A DNA stretch of 64,000 nucleotides, from NCBI RefSeq assembly GCF_040115645.1, contig NW_027096012.1, positions 744,001 through 808,000 of the forward strand. Direction: 5' to 3'. Source of the stretch: Euwallacea fornicatus (Eukaryota > Arthropoda > Insecta > Coleoptera > Curculionidae). The translations under genes were made by a program, and so were the position numbers. The notes below the pieces were generated by a model. The model made no database searches, was not told the origin of the DNA, and saw only the letters and a list, made by a program, of their open reading frames with translations. Positions 10,717 to 23,361 of the stretch are shown here, in pieces (positions within the stretch are counted from its first letter, which is position 1; each line of letters begins with the position of its first letter).

Positions 10717-13700
10717 TAGTACTATTTTTCTTGGAAGTTCAACAAGATGCATCATGATGTGTTGTGACATCTTCAAAATCTTGTCGAGCTACTTAATTTG
10801 ACACTTTGTTTAACAAGTTTGGCCCACATTTGCCGAAGTTACCGAGCTTCAAAGTTTGAAAAGTCACAAAATATGTGTGTTTGAGCACATAAAGTACTAT
10901 TTTTCTTGCAAGTTCAACAAGATGCAATCATGATGTGTTATGTCATTTTAAAGATGTCGTCGAGCTGATTAATTTCACACATTGTTTAACAAATTTGGTC
11001 CATATTTGCCGAAGTTACCGAGCTTCAAAGTTTGAAAAGTCACAAAATATGTGTGTTTGAGCTCATAAAGTACTATTTTTCTTGGAAGTTCAACAAGATG
11101 CAATCATGATGTGTTGTGACATCTTCAAAATCTTGTCGAGCTACTTAATTTGACACTTTGTTTAACAAATTTGGCCCACATTTGCCGAAGTTACCGAGCT
11201 TCAAAGTTTGAAAAGTCACAAAATATGTGTGTTTGAGCACATAAAGTACTATTTTTCTTGGAAGGTCAACAAGATGCAATCATGATGTGTTGTGACATCT
11301 TCAAAATCTTGTCGAGCTACTTAATTTGACACTTTCTTTAACAAATTTGGCCCACATTTGCCGAAGTTACCGAGCTTCAAAGTTTGAAAAGTCACAAAAT
11401 ATGTGTGTTTGAGCACATATAATACTATTTTTCTTGGAAGTTCAACAAGATGCATCATGATGTGTTGTGACATCTTCAAAATCTTGTCGAGCTACTTAAT
11501 TTGACACTTTGTTTAACAAATTTGGCCCACATTTGCCGAAGTTACCGAGCTTCAAAGTTTGAAAAGTCACAAAAGATGTGTGTTTGAGCACATAAAGTAC
11601 AATTTTTCTTGGAAGGTCAACAAGATGCAATCATGATGTGTTGTGACATCTTCAAAATCTTGTCGAGCTACTTAATTTGACACTTTCTTTAACAAATTTG
11701 GCCCACATTTGCCGAAGTTACCGAGCTTCAAAGTTTGAAAAGTCACAAAATATGTGTGTTTGAGCACATATAATACTATTTTTCTTGGAAGTTCAACAAG
11801 ATGCATCATGATGTGTTGTGACATCTTCAAAATCTTGTCGAGCTACTTAATTTGACACTTTGTTTAACAAATTTGGCCCACATTTGCCGAAGTTACCGAG
11901 CTTCAAAGTTTGAAAAGTCACAAAATATGTGTGTTTGAGCACATATAATACTATTTTTCTTGGAAGTTCAACAAGATGCAATCATGATGTGTTGTGTCAT
12001 TTTAAAGATCTCGTCGAGCTGATTAATTTGACACTTTGTTTAACAAATTTGGTCCACATTTGCCGAAGTTACCGAGCTTCAAAGTTTGAAGAGCCTCAAA
12101 AGATGTGTGTTTGAGCACATATAGTACTATTTTTCTTGGAAGTTCAACAAGATGCATCATGAGGTGTTGTGACATCTTCAAAATCTTGTCGAGCTACTTA
12201 ATTTGACACTTTGTTTAACAAATTTGGTCCACATTTGCCGAAGTTACCGAGCTTCAAAGTTTGAAGAGCCTCAAAAGATGTGTGTTTGAGCACATATAGT
12301 ACTATTTTTCTTGGAAGTTCAACAAGATGCATCATGATGTGTTGTGACTTCTTCAAAATCTTGTCGAGCTACTTAATTTGACACTTTGTTTAACAAGTTT
12401 GGCCCACATTTGCCGAAGTTACCGAGCTTCAAAGTTTGAAAAGTCACAAAATATGTGTGTTTGAGCACATAAAGTACTATTTTTCTTGCAAGTTCAACAA
12501 GATGCAATCATGATGTGTTATGTCATTTTAAAGATGTCGTCGAGCTGATTAATTTCACACATTGTTTAACAAATTTGGTCCATATTTGCCGAAGTTACCG
12601 AGCTTCAAAGTTTGAAAAGTCACAAAATATGTGTGTTTGAGCACATAAAGTACTATTGTTCTTGGAAGTTCAACAAGATGCAATCACGATGTGTTGTGTC
12701 ATTTTAAAGATCTCGTCGAGCTGATTAATTTGACACTTTGTTTAACAAATTTGGTCCACATTTGCCGAAGTTACCGAGCTTCAAAGTTTGAAAAGTCACA
12801 AAATATGTGTGTTTGAGCACATATAATACTATTTTTCTTGGAAGTTCAACAAGATGCAATCATGATGTGTTGTGTCATTTTAAAGATCTCGTCGAGCTGA
12901 TTAATTTGACACTTTGTTTAACAAATTTGGTCCACATTTGCCGAAGTTACCGAGCTTCAAAGTTTGAAGAGCCTCAAAAGATGTGTGTTTGAGCACATAT
13001 AGTACTATTTTTCTTGGAAGTTCAACAAGATGCATCATGAGGTGTTGTGACATCTTCAAAATCTTGTCGAGCTACTTAATTTGACACTTTGTTTAACAAA
13101 TTTGGTCCACATTTGCCGAAGTTACCGAGCTTCAAAGTTTGAAAAGTCACAAAAGATGTGTGTTTGAGCACATAAAGTACAATTTTTCTTGGAAATTCAA
13201 CAAGATGCAATCATGATGTGTTGTGACATCTTCAAAATCTTGTCGAGCTACTTAATTTGACACTTTGTTTAACAAATTTGGTCCACATTTGCCGAAGTTA
13301 CCGAGCTTCAAAGTTTGAAAAGTCACAAAATATGTGTGTTTGAGCACATAAAGTACTATTTTTCTTGGAAATTCAACAAGCTGCAATCATGATGTGTTGT
13401 GACATCTTCAAAATCTTGTCGAGCTACTTAATTTGACACTTTGTTTAACAAATTTGGCCCACATTTGCCGAAGTTACCGAGCTTCAAAGTTTGAAAAGTC
13501 ACAAAATATGTGTGTTTGAGCACATATAATACTATTTTTCTTGGAAGTTCAACAAGATGCAATCATGATGTGTTGTGTCATTTTAAAGATCTCGTCGAGC
13601 TGATTAATTTGACACTTTGTTTAACAAATTTGGTCCACATTTGCCGAAGTTACCGAGCTTCAAAGTTTGAAAAGTCACAAAATATGTGTGTTTGAGCACA

Positions 13701-14228
13701 TATAATACTATTTTTCTTGGAAGTTCAACAAGATGCATCATGATGTGTTGTGACATCTTCAAAATCTTGTCGAGCTACTTAATTTGACACTTTGTTTAAC
13801 AAATTTGGTCCACATTTGCCGAAGTTACCGAGCTTCAAAGTTTGAAAAGTCACAAAAGATGTGTGTTTGAGCACATAAAGTACAATTTTTCTTGGAAATT
13901 CAACAAGATGCAATCATGATGTGTTGTGACATCTTCAAAATCTTGTCGAGCTACTTAATTTGACACTTTGTTTAACAAATTTGGCCCACATTTGCCGAAG
14001 TTACCGAGCTTCAAAGTTTGAAAAATCACAAAATATGTGTGTTTGAGCACATATAGTACTATTTTTCTTGGAAGTTCAACAAGATGCATCATGATGTGTT
14101 GTGACATCTTCAAAATCTTGTCGAGCTACTTAATTTGACACTTTGTTTAACAAATTTGGTCCACATTTGCCGAAGTTACCGAGCTTCAAAGTTTGAAGAG
14201 CCTCAAAAGATGTGTGTTTGAGCACATA
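10717..14228 (+). repeat. Mixed region between the two 1,580-bp units
   Basis: Twenty monomers (3,512 bp). Includes two gaaggtc A monomers with ctttcttta (near 11,261 and 11,612), the class B plus gaagagcc tail monomers at about 11,946 and 12,824, and gaggtg A monomers at 12,162 and 13,040. The stretch near 13,527 matches that near 5,448 at 8,079 bp (46 monomers). A single ctattgttc variant lies near 12,655. Confidence 0.82.
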
Positions 14229-15808
14229 TAGTACTATTTTTCTTGGAAGTTCAACAAGATGCATCATGATGTGTTGTGACATCTTCAAAATCTTGTCGAG
14301 CTACTTAATTTGACACTTTGTTTAACAAGTTTGGCCCACATTTGCCGAAGTTACCGAGCTTCAAAGTTTGAAAAGTCACAAAATATGTGTGTTTGAGCAC
14401 ATAAAGTACTATTTTTCTTGCAAGTTCAACAAGATGCAATCATGATGTGTTATGTCATTTTAAAGATGTCGTCGAGCTGATTAATTTCACACATTGTTTA
14501 ACAAATTTGGTCCATATTTGCCGAAGTTACCGAGCTTCAAAGTTTGAAAAGTCACAAAATATGTGTGTTTGAGCTCATAAAGTACTATTTTTCTTGGAAG
14601 TTCAACAAGATGCAATCATGATGTGTTGTGTCATTTTAAATATCTCGTCGAGCTGATTAATTTGACACTTTGTTTAACAAATTTGGTCCACATTTGCCGA
14701 AGTTACCGAGCTTCAAAGTTTGAAAAATCACAAAATATGTGTGTTTGAGCACATATAGTACTATTTTTCTTGGAAGTTCAACAAGATGCATCATGATGTG
14801 TTGTGACATCTTCAAAATCTTGTCGAGCTACTTAATTTGACACTTTGTTTAACAAATTTGGCCCACATTTGCCGAAGTTACCGAGCTTCAAAGTTTGAAA
14901 AGTCACAAAATATGTGTGTTTGAGCACATAAAGTACAATTTTTCTTGGAAGTTCAACAAGATGCAATCATGATGTGTTGTGTCATTTTAAAGATGTCGTC
15001 GAGCTGAGTAATTTGACACATTGTTTAACAAATTTGGTCCACATTTGACGAAGTTACCGAGCTTCAAAGTTTGAAAAGTCACAAAATATGTGTGTTTGAG
15101 CTCATAAAGTACTATTTTTCTTGGAAGTTCAACAAGATGCATCATGATGTGTTGTGACATCTTCAAAATCTTGTCGAGCTACTTAATTTGAAACTTTGTT
15201 TAACAAATTTGGTCCACATTTGCCGAAGTTACCGAGCTTCAAAATTTGAAAAGTCACAAAATTTGTGTGTTTGAGCACATAAAGTACTATTTTTCTTGGA
15301 AATTCAACAAGATGCAATCGTGATGTGTTGTGACATCTTCAAAATCTTGTCGAGCTACTTAATTTGACACTTTGTTTAACAAATTTGGTCCACATTTGCC
15401 GAAGTTACCGAGCTTCAAAGTTTGAAAAGTCACAAAATATGTGTGTTTGAGCTCATAAAGTACTATTTTTCTTGGAAATTCAACAAGATGCAATCATGAT
15501 GTGTTGTGACATCTTCAAAATCTTGTCGAGCTACTTAATTTGACACTTTGTTTAACAAATTTGGCCCACATTTGCCGAAGTTACCGAGCTTCAAAGTTTG
15601 AAAAATCACAAAATATGTGTGTTTGAGTACATATAGTACTATTTTTCTTGGAAGTTCAACAAGATGCATCATGATGCGTTGTGACATCTTCAAAATCTTG
15701 TCGAGCTACTTAATTTGACACTTTGTTTAACAAATTTGGTCCACATTTGCCGAAGTTACCGAGCTTCAAAGTTTGAAGAGCCTCAAAAGATCTGTGTTTG
15801 AGCACATA
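14229..15808 (+). repeat. 9-monomer unit (1,580 bp), copy 2
   Basis: Same nine-monomer order as 9,137-10,716, and the match at shift 5,092 continues beyond the unit, from about 14,020 to 16,670 (about 15 monomers). Private changes in this copy: gagtacatat near 15,627 and aaaagatctgtg near 15,788. The match ends near 16,676, where this copy reads gtgtctgagc and then gaaattc instead of gaaggtc. Confidence 0.88.
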
Positions 15809-17037
15809 TAGTACTATTTTTCTTGGAAGTTCAACAAGATGCATCATGATGTGTTGTGACATCTTCAAAATCTTGTCGAGCTACTTAATTTGACACTTTG
15901 TTTAACAAGTTTGGCCCACATTTGCCGAAGTTACCGAGCTTCAAAGTTTGAAAAGTCACAAAATATGTGTGTTTGAGCACATAAAGTACTATTTTTCTTG
16001 CAAGTTCAACAAGATGCAATCATGATGTGTTATGTCATTTTAAAGATGTCGTCGAGCTGATTAATTTCACACATTGTTTAACAAATTTGGTCCATATTTG
16101 CCGAAGTTACCGAGCTTCAAAGTTTGAAAAGTCACAAAATATGTGTGTTTGAGCTCATAAAGTACTATTTTTCTTGGAAGTTCAACAAGATGCAATCATG
16201 ATGTGTTGTGACATCTTCAAAATCTTGTCGAGCTACTTAATTTGACACTTTGTTTAACAAATTTGGCCCACATTTGCCGAAGTTACCGAGCTTCAAAGTT
16301 TGAAAAGTCACAAAATATGTGTGTTTGAGCACATAAAGTACTATTTTTCTTGGAAGGTCAACAAGATGCAATCATGATGTGTTGTGACATCTTCAAAATC
16401 TTGTCGAGCTACTTAATTTGACACTTTCTTTAACAAATTTGGCCCACATTTGCCGAAGTTACCGAGCTTCAAAGTTTGAAAAGTCACAAAATATGTGTGT
16501 TTGAGCACATATAATACTATTTTTCTTGGAAGTTCAACAAGATGCATCATGATGTGTTGTGACATCTTCAAAATCTTGTCGAGCTACTTAATTTGACACT
16601 TTGTTTAACAAATTTGGCCCACATTTGCCGAAGTTACCGAGCTTCAAAGTTTGAAAAGTCACAAAAGATGTGTGTCTGAGCACATAAAGTACAATTTTTC
16701 TTGGAAATTCAACAAGATGCAATCATGATGTGTTGTGACATCTTCAAAATCTTGTCGAGCTACTTAATTTGACACTTTGTTTAACAAATTTGGCCCACAT
16801 TTGCCGAAGTTGCCGAGCTTCAAAGTTTGAAAAATCACAAAATATGTGTGTTTGAGCACATATAGTACTATTTTTCTTGGAAGTTCAACAAGATGCATCA
16901 TGATGTGTTGTGACATCTTCAAAATCTTGTCGAGCTACTTAATTTCACACTTTGTTTAACAAATTTGGTCCACATTTGCCGAAGTTACCGAGCTTCAAAG
17001 TTTGAAGAGCCTCAAAAGATGTGTGTTTGAGCACATA
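15809..17037 (+). repeat. Seven transitional monomers
   Basis: The stretch starts with aagtttgg A and ttgcaag B, then A monomers including gaaggtc/ctttcttta near 16,353 and ggtcc with gaagagcc near 16,990. One monomer has aagttgccgag near 16,808 and one has aatttcacactttg near 16,944, both private changes on otherwise standard A copies. Confidence 0.8.
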
Positions 17038-18794
17038 TAGTACTATTTTTCTTGGAAGTTCAACAAGATGCATCATGATGTGTTGTGACATCTTCAAAAT
17101 CTTGTCGAGCTACTTAATTTGACACTTTGTTTAACAAATTTGGCCCACATTTGCCGAAGTTACCGAGCTTCAAAGTTTGAAAAGTCACAAAATATGTGTG
17201 TTTGAGCACATAAAGTACTATTTTTCTTGCAAGTTCAACAAGATGCAATCATGATGTGTTATGTCATTTTAAAGATGTCGTCGAGCTGATTAATTTCACA
17301 CATTGTTTAACAAATTTGGTCCATATTTGCCGAAGTTACCGAGCTTCAAAGTTTGAAAAGTCACAAAATATGTGTGTTTGAGCTCATAAAGTACTATTTT
17401 TCTTGGAAGTTCAACAAGATGCAATCATGATGTGTTATGTCATTTTAAAGATCTCGTCGAGCTGATTAATTTGACACTTTGTTTAACAAATTTGGTCCAC
17501 ATTTGCCGAAGTTACCGAGCTTCAAAGTTTGAAGAGCCTCAAAAGATGTGTGTTTGAGCACATATAGTACTATTTTTCTTGGAAGTTCAACAAGATGCAT
17601 CATGATGTGTTGTGACATCTTCAAAATCTTGTCGAGCTACTTAATTTGACACTTTGTTTAACAAATTTGGCCCACATTTGCCGAAGTTACCGAGCTTCAA
17701 AGTTTGAAAAGTCACAAAATATGTGTGTTTGAGCACATAAAGTACTATTTTTCTTGGAAATTCAACAAGATGCAATCATGATGTGTTGTGTCATTTTAAA
17801 GATCTCATCGAGCTGATTAATTTGACACATTGTTTAACAAATTTGGTCCGCATTTGCCGAAGTTACCGAGCTTCAAAGTTTGAAAAGTCACAAAAGATGT
17901 GTGTTTGAGCACATAAAGTACACTTTTTCTTGGAAATTCAACAAGATGCAATCATGATGTGTTGTGACATCTTCAAAATCTTGTCGAGCTACTTAATTTG
18001 ACACTTTGTTTAACAAATTTGGCCCACATTTGCCGAAGTTACCGAGCTTCAAAGTTTGAAAAGTCACAAAAGATGTGTGTTTGAGCACATAAAGTACAAT
18101 TTTTCTTGGAAGTTCAACAAGATGCAATCATGATGTGTTGTGTCATTTTAAAGATGTCGTCGAGCTGAGTAATTTGACACATTGTTTAACAAATTTGGTC
18201 CACATTTGACGAAGTTACCGAGCTTCAAAGTTTGAAAAGTCACAAAATATGTGTGTTTGAGCTCATAAAGTACTATTTTTCTTGGAAGTTCAACAAGATG
18301 CATCATGATGTGTTGTGACTTCTTCAAAATCTTGTCGAGCTACTTAATTTGAAACTTTGTTTAACAAATTTGGTCCACATTTGCCGAAGTTACCGAGCTT
18401 CAAAATTTGAAAAGTCACAAAATATGTGTGTTTGAGCACATAAAGTACTATTTTTCTTGGAAATTCAACAAGATGCAATCGTGATGTGTTGTGACATCTT
18501 CAAAATCTTGTCGAGCTACTTAATTTGACACTTTGTTTAACAAATTTGGTCCACATTTGCCGAAGTTACCGAGCTTCAAAGTTTGAAAAGTCACAAAATA
18601 TGTGTGTTTGAGCTCATAAAGTACTATTTTTCTTGGAAGTTCAACAAGATGCAATCATGATGTGTTGTGTCATTTTAAAGATCTCGTCGAGCTGATTAAT
18701 TTGACACTTTGTTTAACAAATTTGGTCCACATTTGCCGAAGTTACCGAGCTTCAAAGTTTGAAGAGCCTCAAAAGATGTGTGTTTGAGCACATA
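17038..18794 (+). repeat. 10-monomer unit (1,757 bp)
   Basis: Order: A ggccc; B ttgcaag/ttcacac; B gctcat/gatctcgtc with gaagagcc; A ggccc; B gatctcatc/ggtccgc; A; B gctgag/gacgaag; A ttcttc/gaaactttg; A caatcgtgatg; B gatctcgtc. Removing the second monomer gives the 9-mer amplified just downstream, so this looks like the parent form. A near-equivalent 1,757-bp copy lies at 54,602. Private change: gtacacttttt near 17,919. Confidence 0.85.
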
Positions 18795-20199
18795 TAGTAC
18801 TATTTTTCTTGGAAGTTCAACAAGATGCATCATGATGTGTTGTGACATCTTCAAAATCTTGTCGAGCTACTTAATTTGACACTTTGTTTAACAAGTTTGG
18901 CCCACATTTGCCGAAGTTACCGAGCTTCAAAGTTTGAAAAGTCACAAAATATGTGTGTTTGAGCTCATAAAGTACTATTTTTCTTGGAAGTTCAACAAGA
19001 TGCAATCATGATGTGTTATGTCATTTTAAAGATCTCGTCGAGCTGATTAATTTGACACTTTGTTTAACAAATTTGGTCCACATTTGCCGAAGTTACCGAG
19101 CTTCAAAGTTTGAAAAATCACAAAATATGTGTGTTTGAGCACATATAGTACTATTTTTCTTGGAAGTTCAACAAGATGCATCATGATGTGTTGTGACATC
19201 TTCAAAATCTTGTCGAGCTACTTAATTTGACACTTTGTTTAACAAATTTGGCCCACATTTGCCGAAGTTACCGAGCTTCAAAGTTTGAAAAGTCACAAAA
19301 TATGTGTGTTTGAGCACATATAATACTATTTTTCTTGGAAGTTCAACAAGATGCAATCATGATGTGTTGTGACATCTTCAAAATCTTGTCGAGCTACTTA
19401 ATTTGACACTTTGTTTAACAAATTTGGTCCACATTTGCCGAAGTTACCGAGCTTCAAAGTTTGAAAAATCACAAAATATTTGTGTTTGAGCACATAAAGT
19501 ACAATTTTTCTTGGAAGTTCAACAAGATGCAATCATGATGTGTTGTGACATCTTCAAAATCTTGTCGAGCTACTTAATTTGACACTTTGTTTAACAAATT
19601 TGGCCCACATTTGCCGAAGTTACCGAGCTTCAAAGTTTGAAAAGTCACAAAAGATGTGTGTTTGAGCACATAAAGTACAATTTTTCTTGGAAGTTCAACA
19701 AGATGCAATCATGATGTGTTGTGTCATTTTAAAGATGTCGTCGAGCTGAGTAATTTGACACATTGTTTAACAAATTTGGTCCACATTTGACGAAGTTACC
19801 GAGCTTCAAAGTTTGAAAAGTCACAAAATATGTGTGTTTGAGCTCATAAAGTACTATTTTTCTTGGAAGTTCAACAAGATGCATCATGATGTGTTGTGAC
19901 TTCTTCAAAATCTTGTCGAGCTACTTAATTTGAAACTTTGTTTAACAAATTTGGTCCACATTTGCCGAAGTTACCGAGCTTCAAAATTTGAAAAGTCACA
20001 AAATATGTGTGTTTGAGCACATAAAGTACTATTTTTCTTGGAAATTCAACAAGATGCAATCGTGATGTGTTGTGACATCTTCAAAATCTTGTCGAGCTAC
20101 TTAATTTGACACTTTGTTTAACAAGTTTGGCCCACATTTGCCGAAGTTACCGAGCTTCAAAGTTTGAAGAGCCTCAAAAGATGTGTGTTTGAGCACATA
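18795..20199 (+). repeat. 8-monomer variant unit (1,405 bp)
   Basis: Related to the flanking units but one monomer shorter. The fourth position holds an A monomer beginning taatac instead of the B gatctcatc/ggtccgc. The eighth fuses the caatcgtgatg front to an aagtttggccc and gaagagcc back, and the last B monomer is missing. That is the pattern expected from an out-of-register exchange inside a monomer. Confidence 0.8.
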
Positions 20200-21780
20200 T
20201 AGTACTATTTTTCTTGGAAGTTCAACAAGATGCATCATGATGTGTTGTGACATCTTCAAAATCTTGTCGAGCTACTTAATTTGACACTTTGTTTAACAAG
20301 TTTGGCCCACATTTGCCGAAGTTACCGAGCTTCAAAGTTTGAAAAGTCACAAAATATGTGTGTTTGAGCTCATAAAGTACTATTTTTCTTGGAAGTTCAA
20401 CAAGATGCAATCATGATGTGTTATGTCATTTTAAAGATCTCGTCGAGCTGATTAATTTGACACTTTGTTTAACAAATTTGGTCCACATTTGCCGAAGTTA
20501 CCGAGCTTCAAAGTTTGAAGAGCCTCAAAAGATGTGTGTTTGAGCACATATAGTACTATTTTTCTTGGAAGTTCAACAAGATGCATCATGATGTGTTGTG
20601 ACATCTTCAAAATCTTGTCGAGCTACTTAATTTGACACTTTGTTTAACAAATTTGGCCCACATTTGCCGAAGTTACCGAGCTTCAAAGTTTGAAAAGTCA
20701 CAAAATATGTGTGTTTGAGCACATAAAGTACTATTTTTCTTGGAAATTCAACAAGATGCAATCATGATGTGTTGTGTCATTTTAAAGATCTCATCGAGCT
20801 GATTAATTTGACACATTGTTTAACAAATTTGGTCCGCATTTGCCGAAGTTACCGAGCTTCAAAGTTTGAAAAGTCACAAAAGATGTGTGTTTGAGCACAT
20901 AAAGTACAATTTTTCTTGGAAATTCAACAAGATGCAATCATGATGTGTTGTGACATCTTCAAAATCTTGTCGAGCTACTTAATTTGACACTTTGTTTAAC
21001 AAATTTGGCCCACATTTGCCGAAGTTACCGAGCTTCAAAGTTTGAAAAGTCACAAAAGATGTGTGTTTGAGCACATAAAGTACAATTTTTCTTGGAAGTT
21101 CAACAAGATGCAATCATGATGTGTTGTGTCATTTTAAAGATGTCGTCGAGCTGAGTAATTTGACACATTGTTTAACAAATTTGGTCCACATTTGACGAAG
21201 TTACCGAGCTTCAAAGTTTGAAAAGTCACAAAATATGTGTGTTTGAGCTCATAAAGTACTATTTTTCTTGGAAGTTCAACAAGATGCATCATGATGTGTT
21301 GTGACTTCTTCAAAATCTTGTCGAGCTACTTAATTTGAAACTTTGTTTAACAAATTTGGTCCACATTTGCCGAAGTTACCGAGCTTCAAAATTTGAAAAG
21401 TCACAAAATATGTGTGTTTGAGCACATAAAGTACTATTTTTCTTGGAAATTCAACAAGATGCAATCGTGATGTGTTGTGACATCTTCAAAATCTTGTCGA
21501 GCTACTTAATTTGACACTTTGTTTAACAAATTTGGTCCACATTTGCCGAAGTTACCGAGCTTCAAAGTTTGAAAAGTCACAAAATATGTGTGTTTGAGCT
21601 CATAAAGTACTATTTTTCTTGGAAGTTCAACAAGATGCAATCATGATGTGTTGTGTCATTTTAAAGATCTCGTCGAGCTGATTAATTTGACACTTTGTTT
21701 AACAAATTTGGTCCACATTTGCCGAAGTTACCGAGCTTCAAAGTTTGAAAAATCACAAAATATGTGTGTTTGAGCACATA
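20200..21780 (+). repeat. 9-monomer higher-order repeat, copy 1 of 3
   Basis: Monomer starts: 20,200, 20,375, 20,551, 20,726, 20,902, 21,078, 21,254, 21,429 and 21,605. Three are 175 bp and six 176 bp, which sums to 1,581. Order A B A B A B A A B: aagtttgg A; gctcat B; ggccc A; ggtccgc B; gaaattc A; gctgag/gacgaag B; ttcttc/gaaactttg A; caatcgtgatg A; gatctcgtc B ending gaaaaatc. Confidence 0.93.
21605..21780 (+). repeat. Representative class B monomer, 176-bp form
   Basis: This copy has gtcattttaaagatctcg in the 51-76 box and gctgatt after it. It differs from class A at seven positions there and is nearly identical outside. It carries gcaatcat, so it is 176 bp. Class B subtypes seen: gatctcgtc (this one), gatctcatc with ggtccgcat, gatgtcgtc with ttcacacattg and ccatat, gatgtcgtc with gctgag and gacgaag, and aaatatctcg. 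The agatct hexamer in gatctc subtypes is a ready class marker, absent from class A boxes. Confidence 0.93.
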
Positions 21781-23361
21781 TAGTACTATTTTTCTTGGAA
21801 GTTCAACAAGATGCATCATGATGTGTTGTGACATCTTCAAAATCTTGTCGAGCTACTTAATTTGACACTTTGTTTAACAAGTTTGGCCCACATTTGCCGA
21901 AGTTACCGAGCTTCAAAGTTTGAAAAGTCACAAAATATGTGTGTTTGAGCTCATAAAGTACTATTTTTCTTGGAAGTTCAACAAGATGCAATCATGATGT
22001 GTTATGTCATTTTAAAGATCTCGTCGAGCTGATTAATTTGACACTTTGTTTAACAAATTTGGTCCCCATTTGCCGAAGTTACCGAGCTTCAAAGTTTGAA
22101 GAGCCTCAAAAGATGTGTGTTTGAGCACATATAGTACTATTTTTCTTGGAAGTTCAACAAGATGCATCATGATGTGTTGTGACATCTTCAAAATCTTGTC
22201 GAGCTACTTAATTTGACACTTTGTTTAACAAATTTGGCCCACATTTGCCGAAGTTACCGAGCTTCAAAGTTTGAAAAGTCACAAAATATGTGTGTTTGAG
22301 CACATAAAGTACTATTTTTCTTGGAAATTCAACAAGATGCAATCATGATGTGTTGTGTCATTTTAAAGATCTCATCGAGCTGATTAATTTGACACATTGT
22401 TTAACAAATTTGGTCCGCATTTGCCGAAGTTACCGAGCTTCAAAGTTTGAAAAGTCACAAAAGATGTGTGTTTGAGCACATAAAGTACAATTTTTCTTGG
22501 AAATTCAACAAGATGCAATCATGATGTGTTGTGACATCTTCAAAATCTTGTCGAGCTACTTAATTTGACACTTTGTTTAACAAATTTGGCCCACATTTGC
22601 CGAAGTTACCGAGCTTCAAAGTTTGAAAAGTCACAAAAGATGTGTGTTTGAGCACATAAAGTACAATTTTTCTTGGAAGTTCAACAAGATGCAATCATGA
22701 TGTGTTGTGTCATTTTAAAGATGTCGTCGAGCTGAGTAATTTGACACATTGTTTAACAAATTTGGTCCACATTTGACGAAGTTACCGAGCTTCAAAGTTT
22801 GAAAAGTCACAAAATATGTGTGTTTGAGCTCATAAAGTACTATTTTTCTTGGAAGTTCAACAAGATGCATCATGATGTGTTGTGACTTCTTCAAAATCTT
22901 GTCGAGCTACTTAATTTGAAACTTTGTTTAACAAATTTGGTCCACATTTGCCGAAGTTACCGAGCTTCAAAATTTGAAAAGTCACAAAATATGTGTGTTT
23001 GAGCACATAAAGTACTATTTTTCTTGGAAATTCAACAAGATGCAATCGTGATGTGTTGTGACATCTTCAAAATCTTGTCGAGCTACTTAATTTGACACTT
23101 TGTTTAACAAATTTGGTCCACATTTGCCGAAGTTACCGAGCTTCAAAGTTTGAAAAGTCACAAAATATGTGTGTTTGAGCTCATAAAGTACTATTTTTCT
23201 TGGAAGTTCAACAAGATGCAATCATGATGTGTTGTGTCATTTTAAAGATCTCGTCGAGCTGATTAATTTGACACTTTGTTTAACAAATTTGGTCCACATT
23301 TGCCGAAGTTACCGAGCTTCAAAGTTTGAAGAGCCTCAAAAGATGTGTGTTTGAGCACATA
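21781..23361 (+). repeat. 9-monomer higher-order repeat, copy 2 of 3
   Basis: Same order and length as the preceding copy. I noticed only a few differences: ggtccccat near 22,063 where the others have ggtccacat, and a gaagagcctc tail on the last monomer where copies 1 and 3 have gaaaaatcac. All nine diagnostic variants are retained, so the duplication is recent relative to the array as a whole. Confidence 0.93.
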
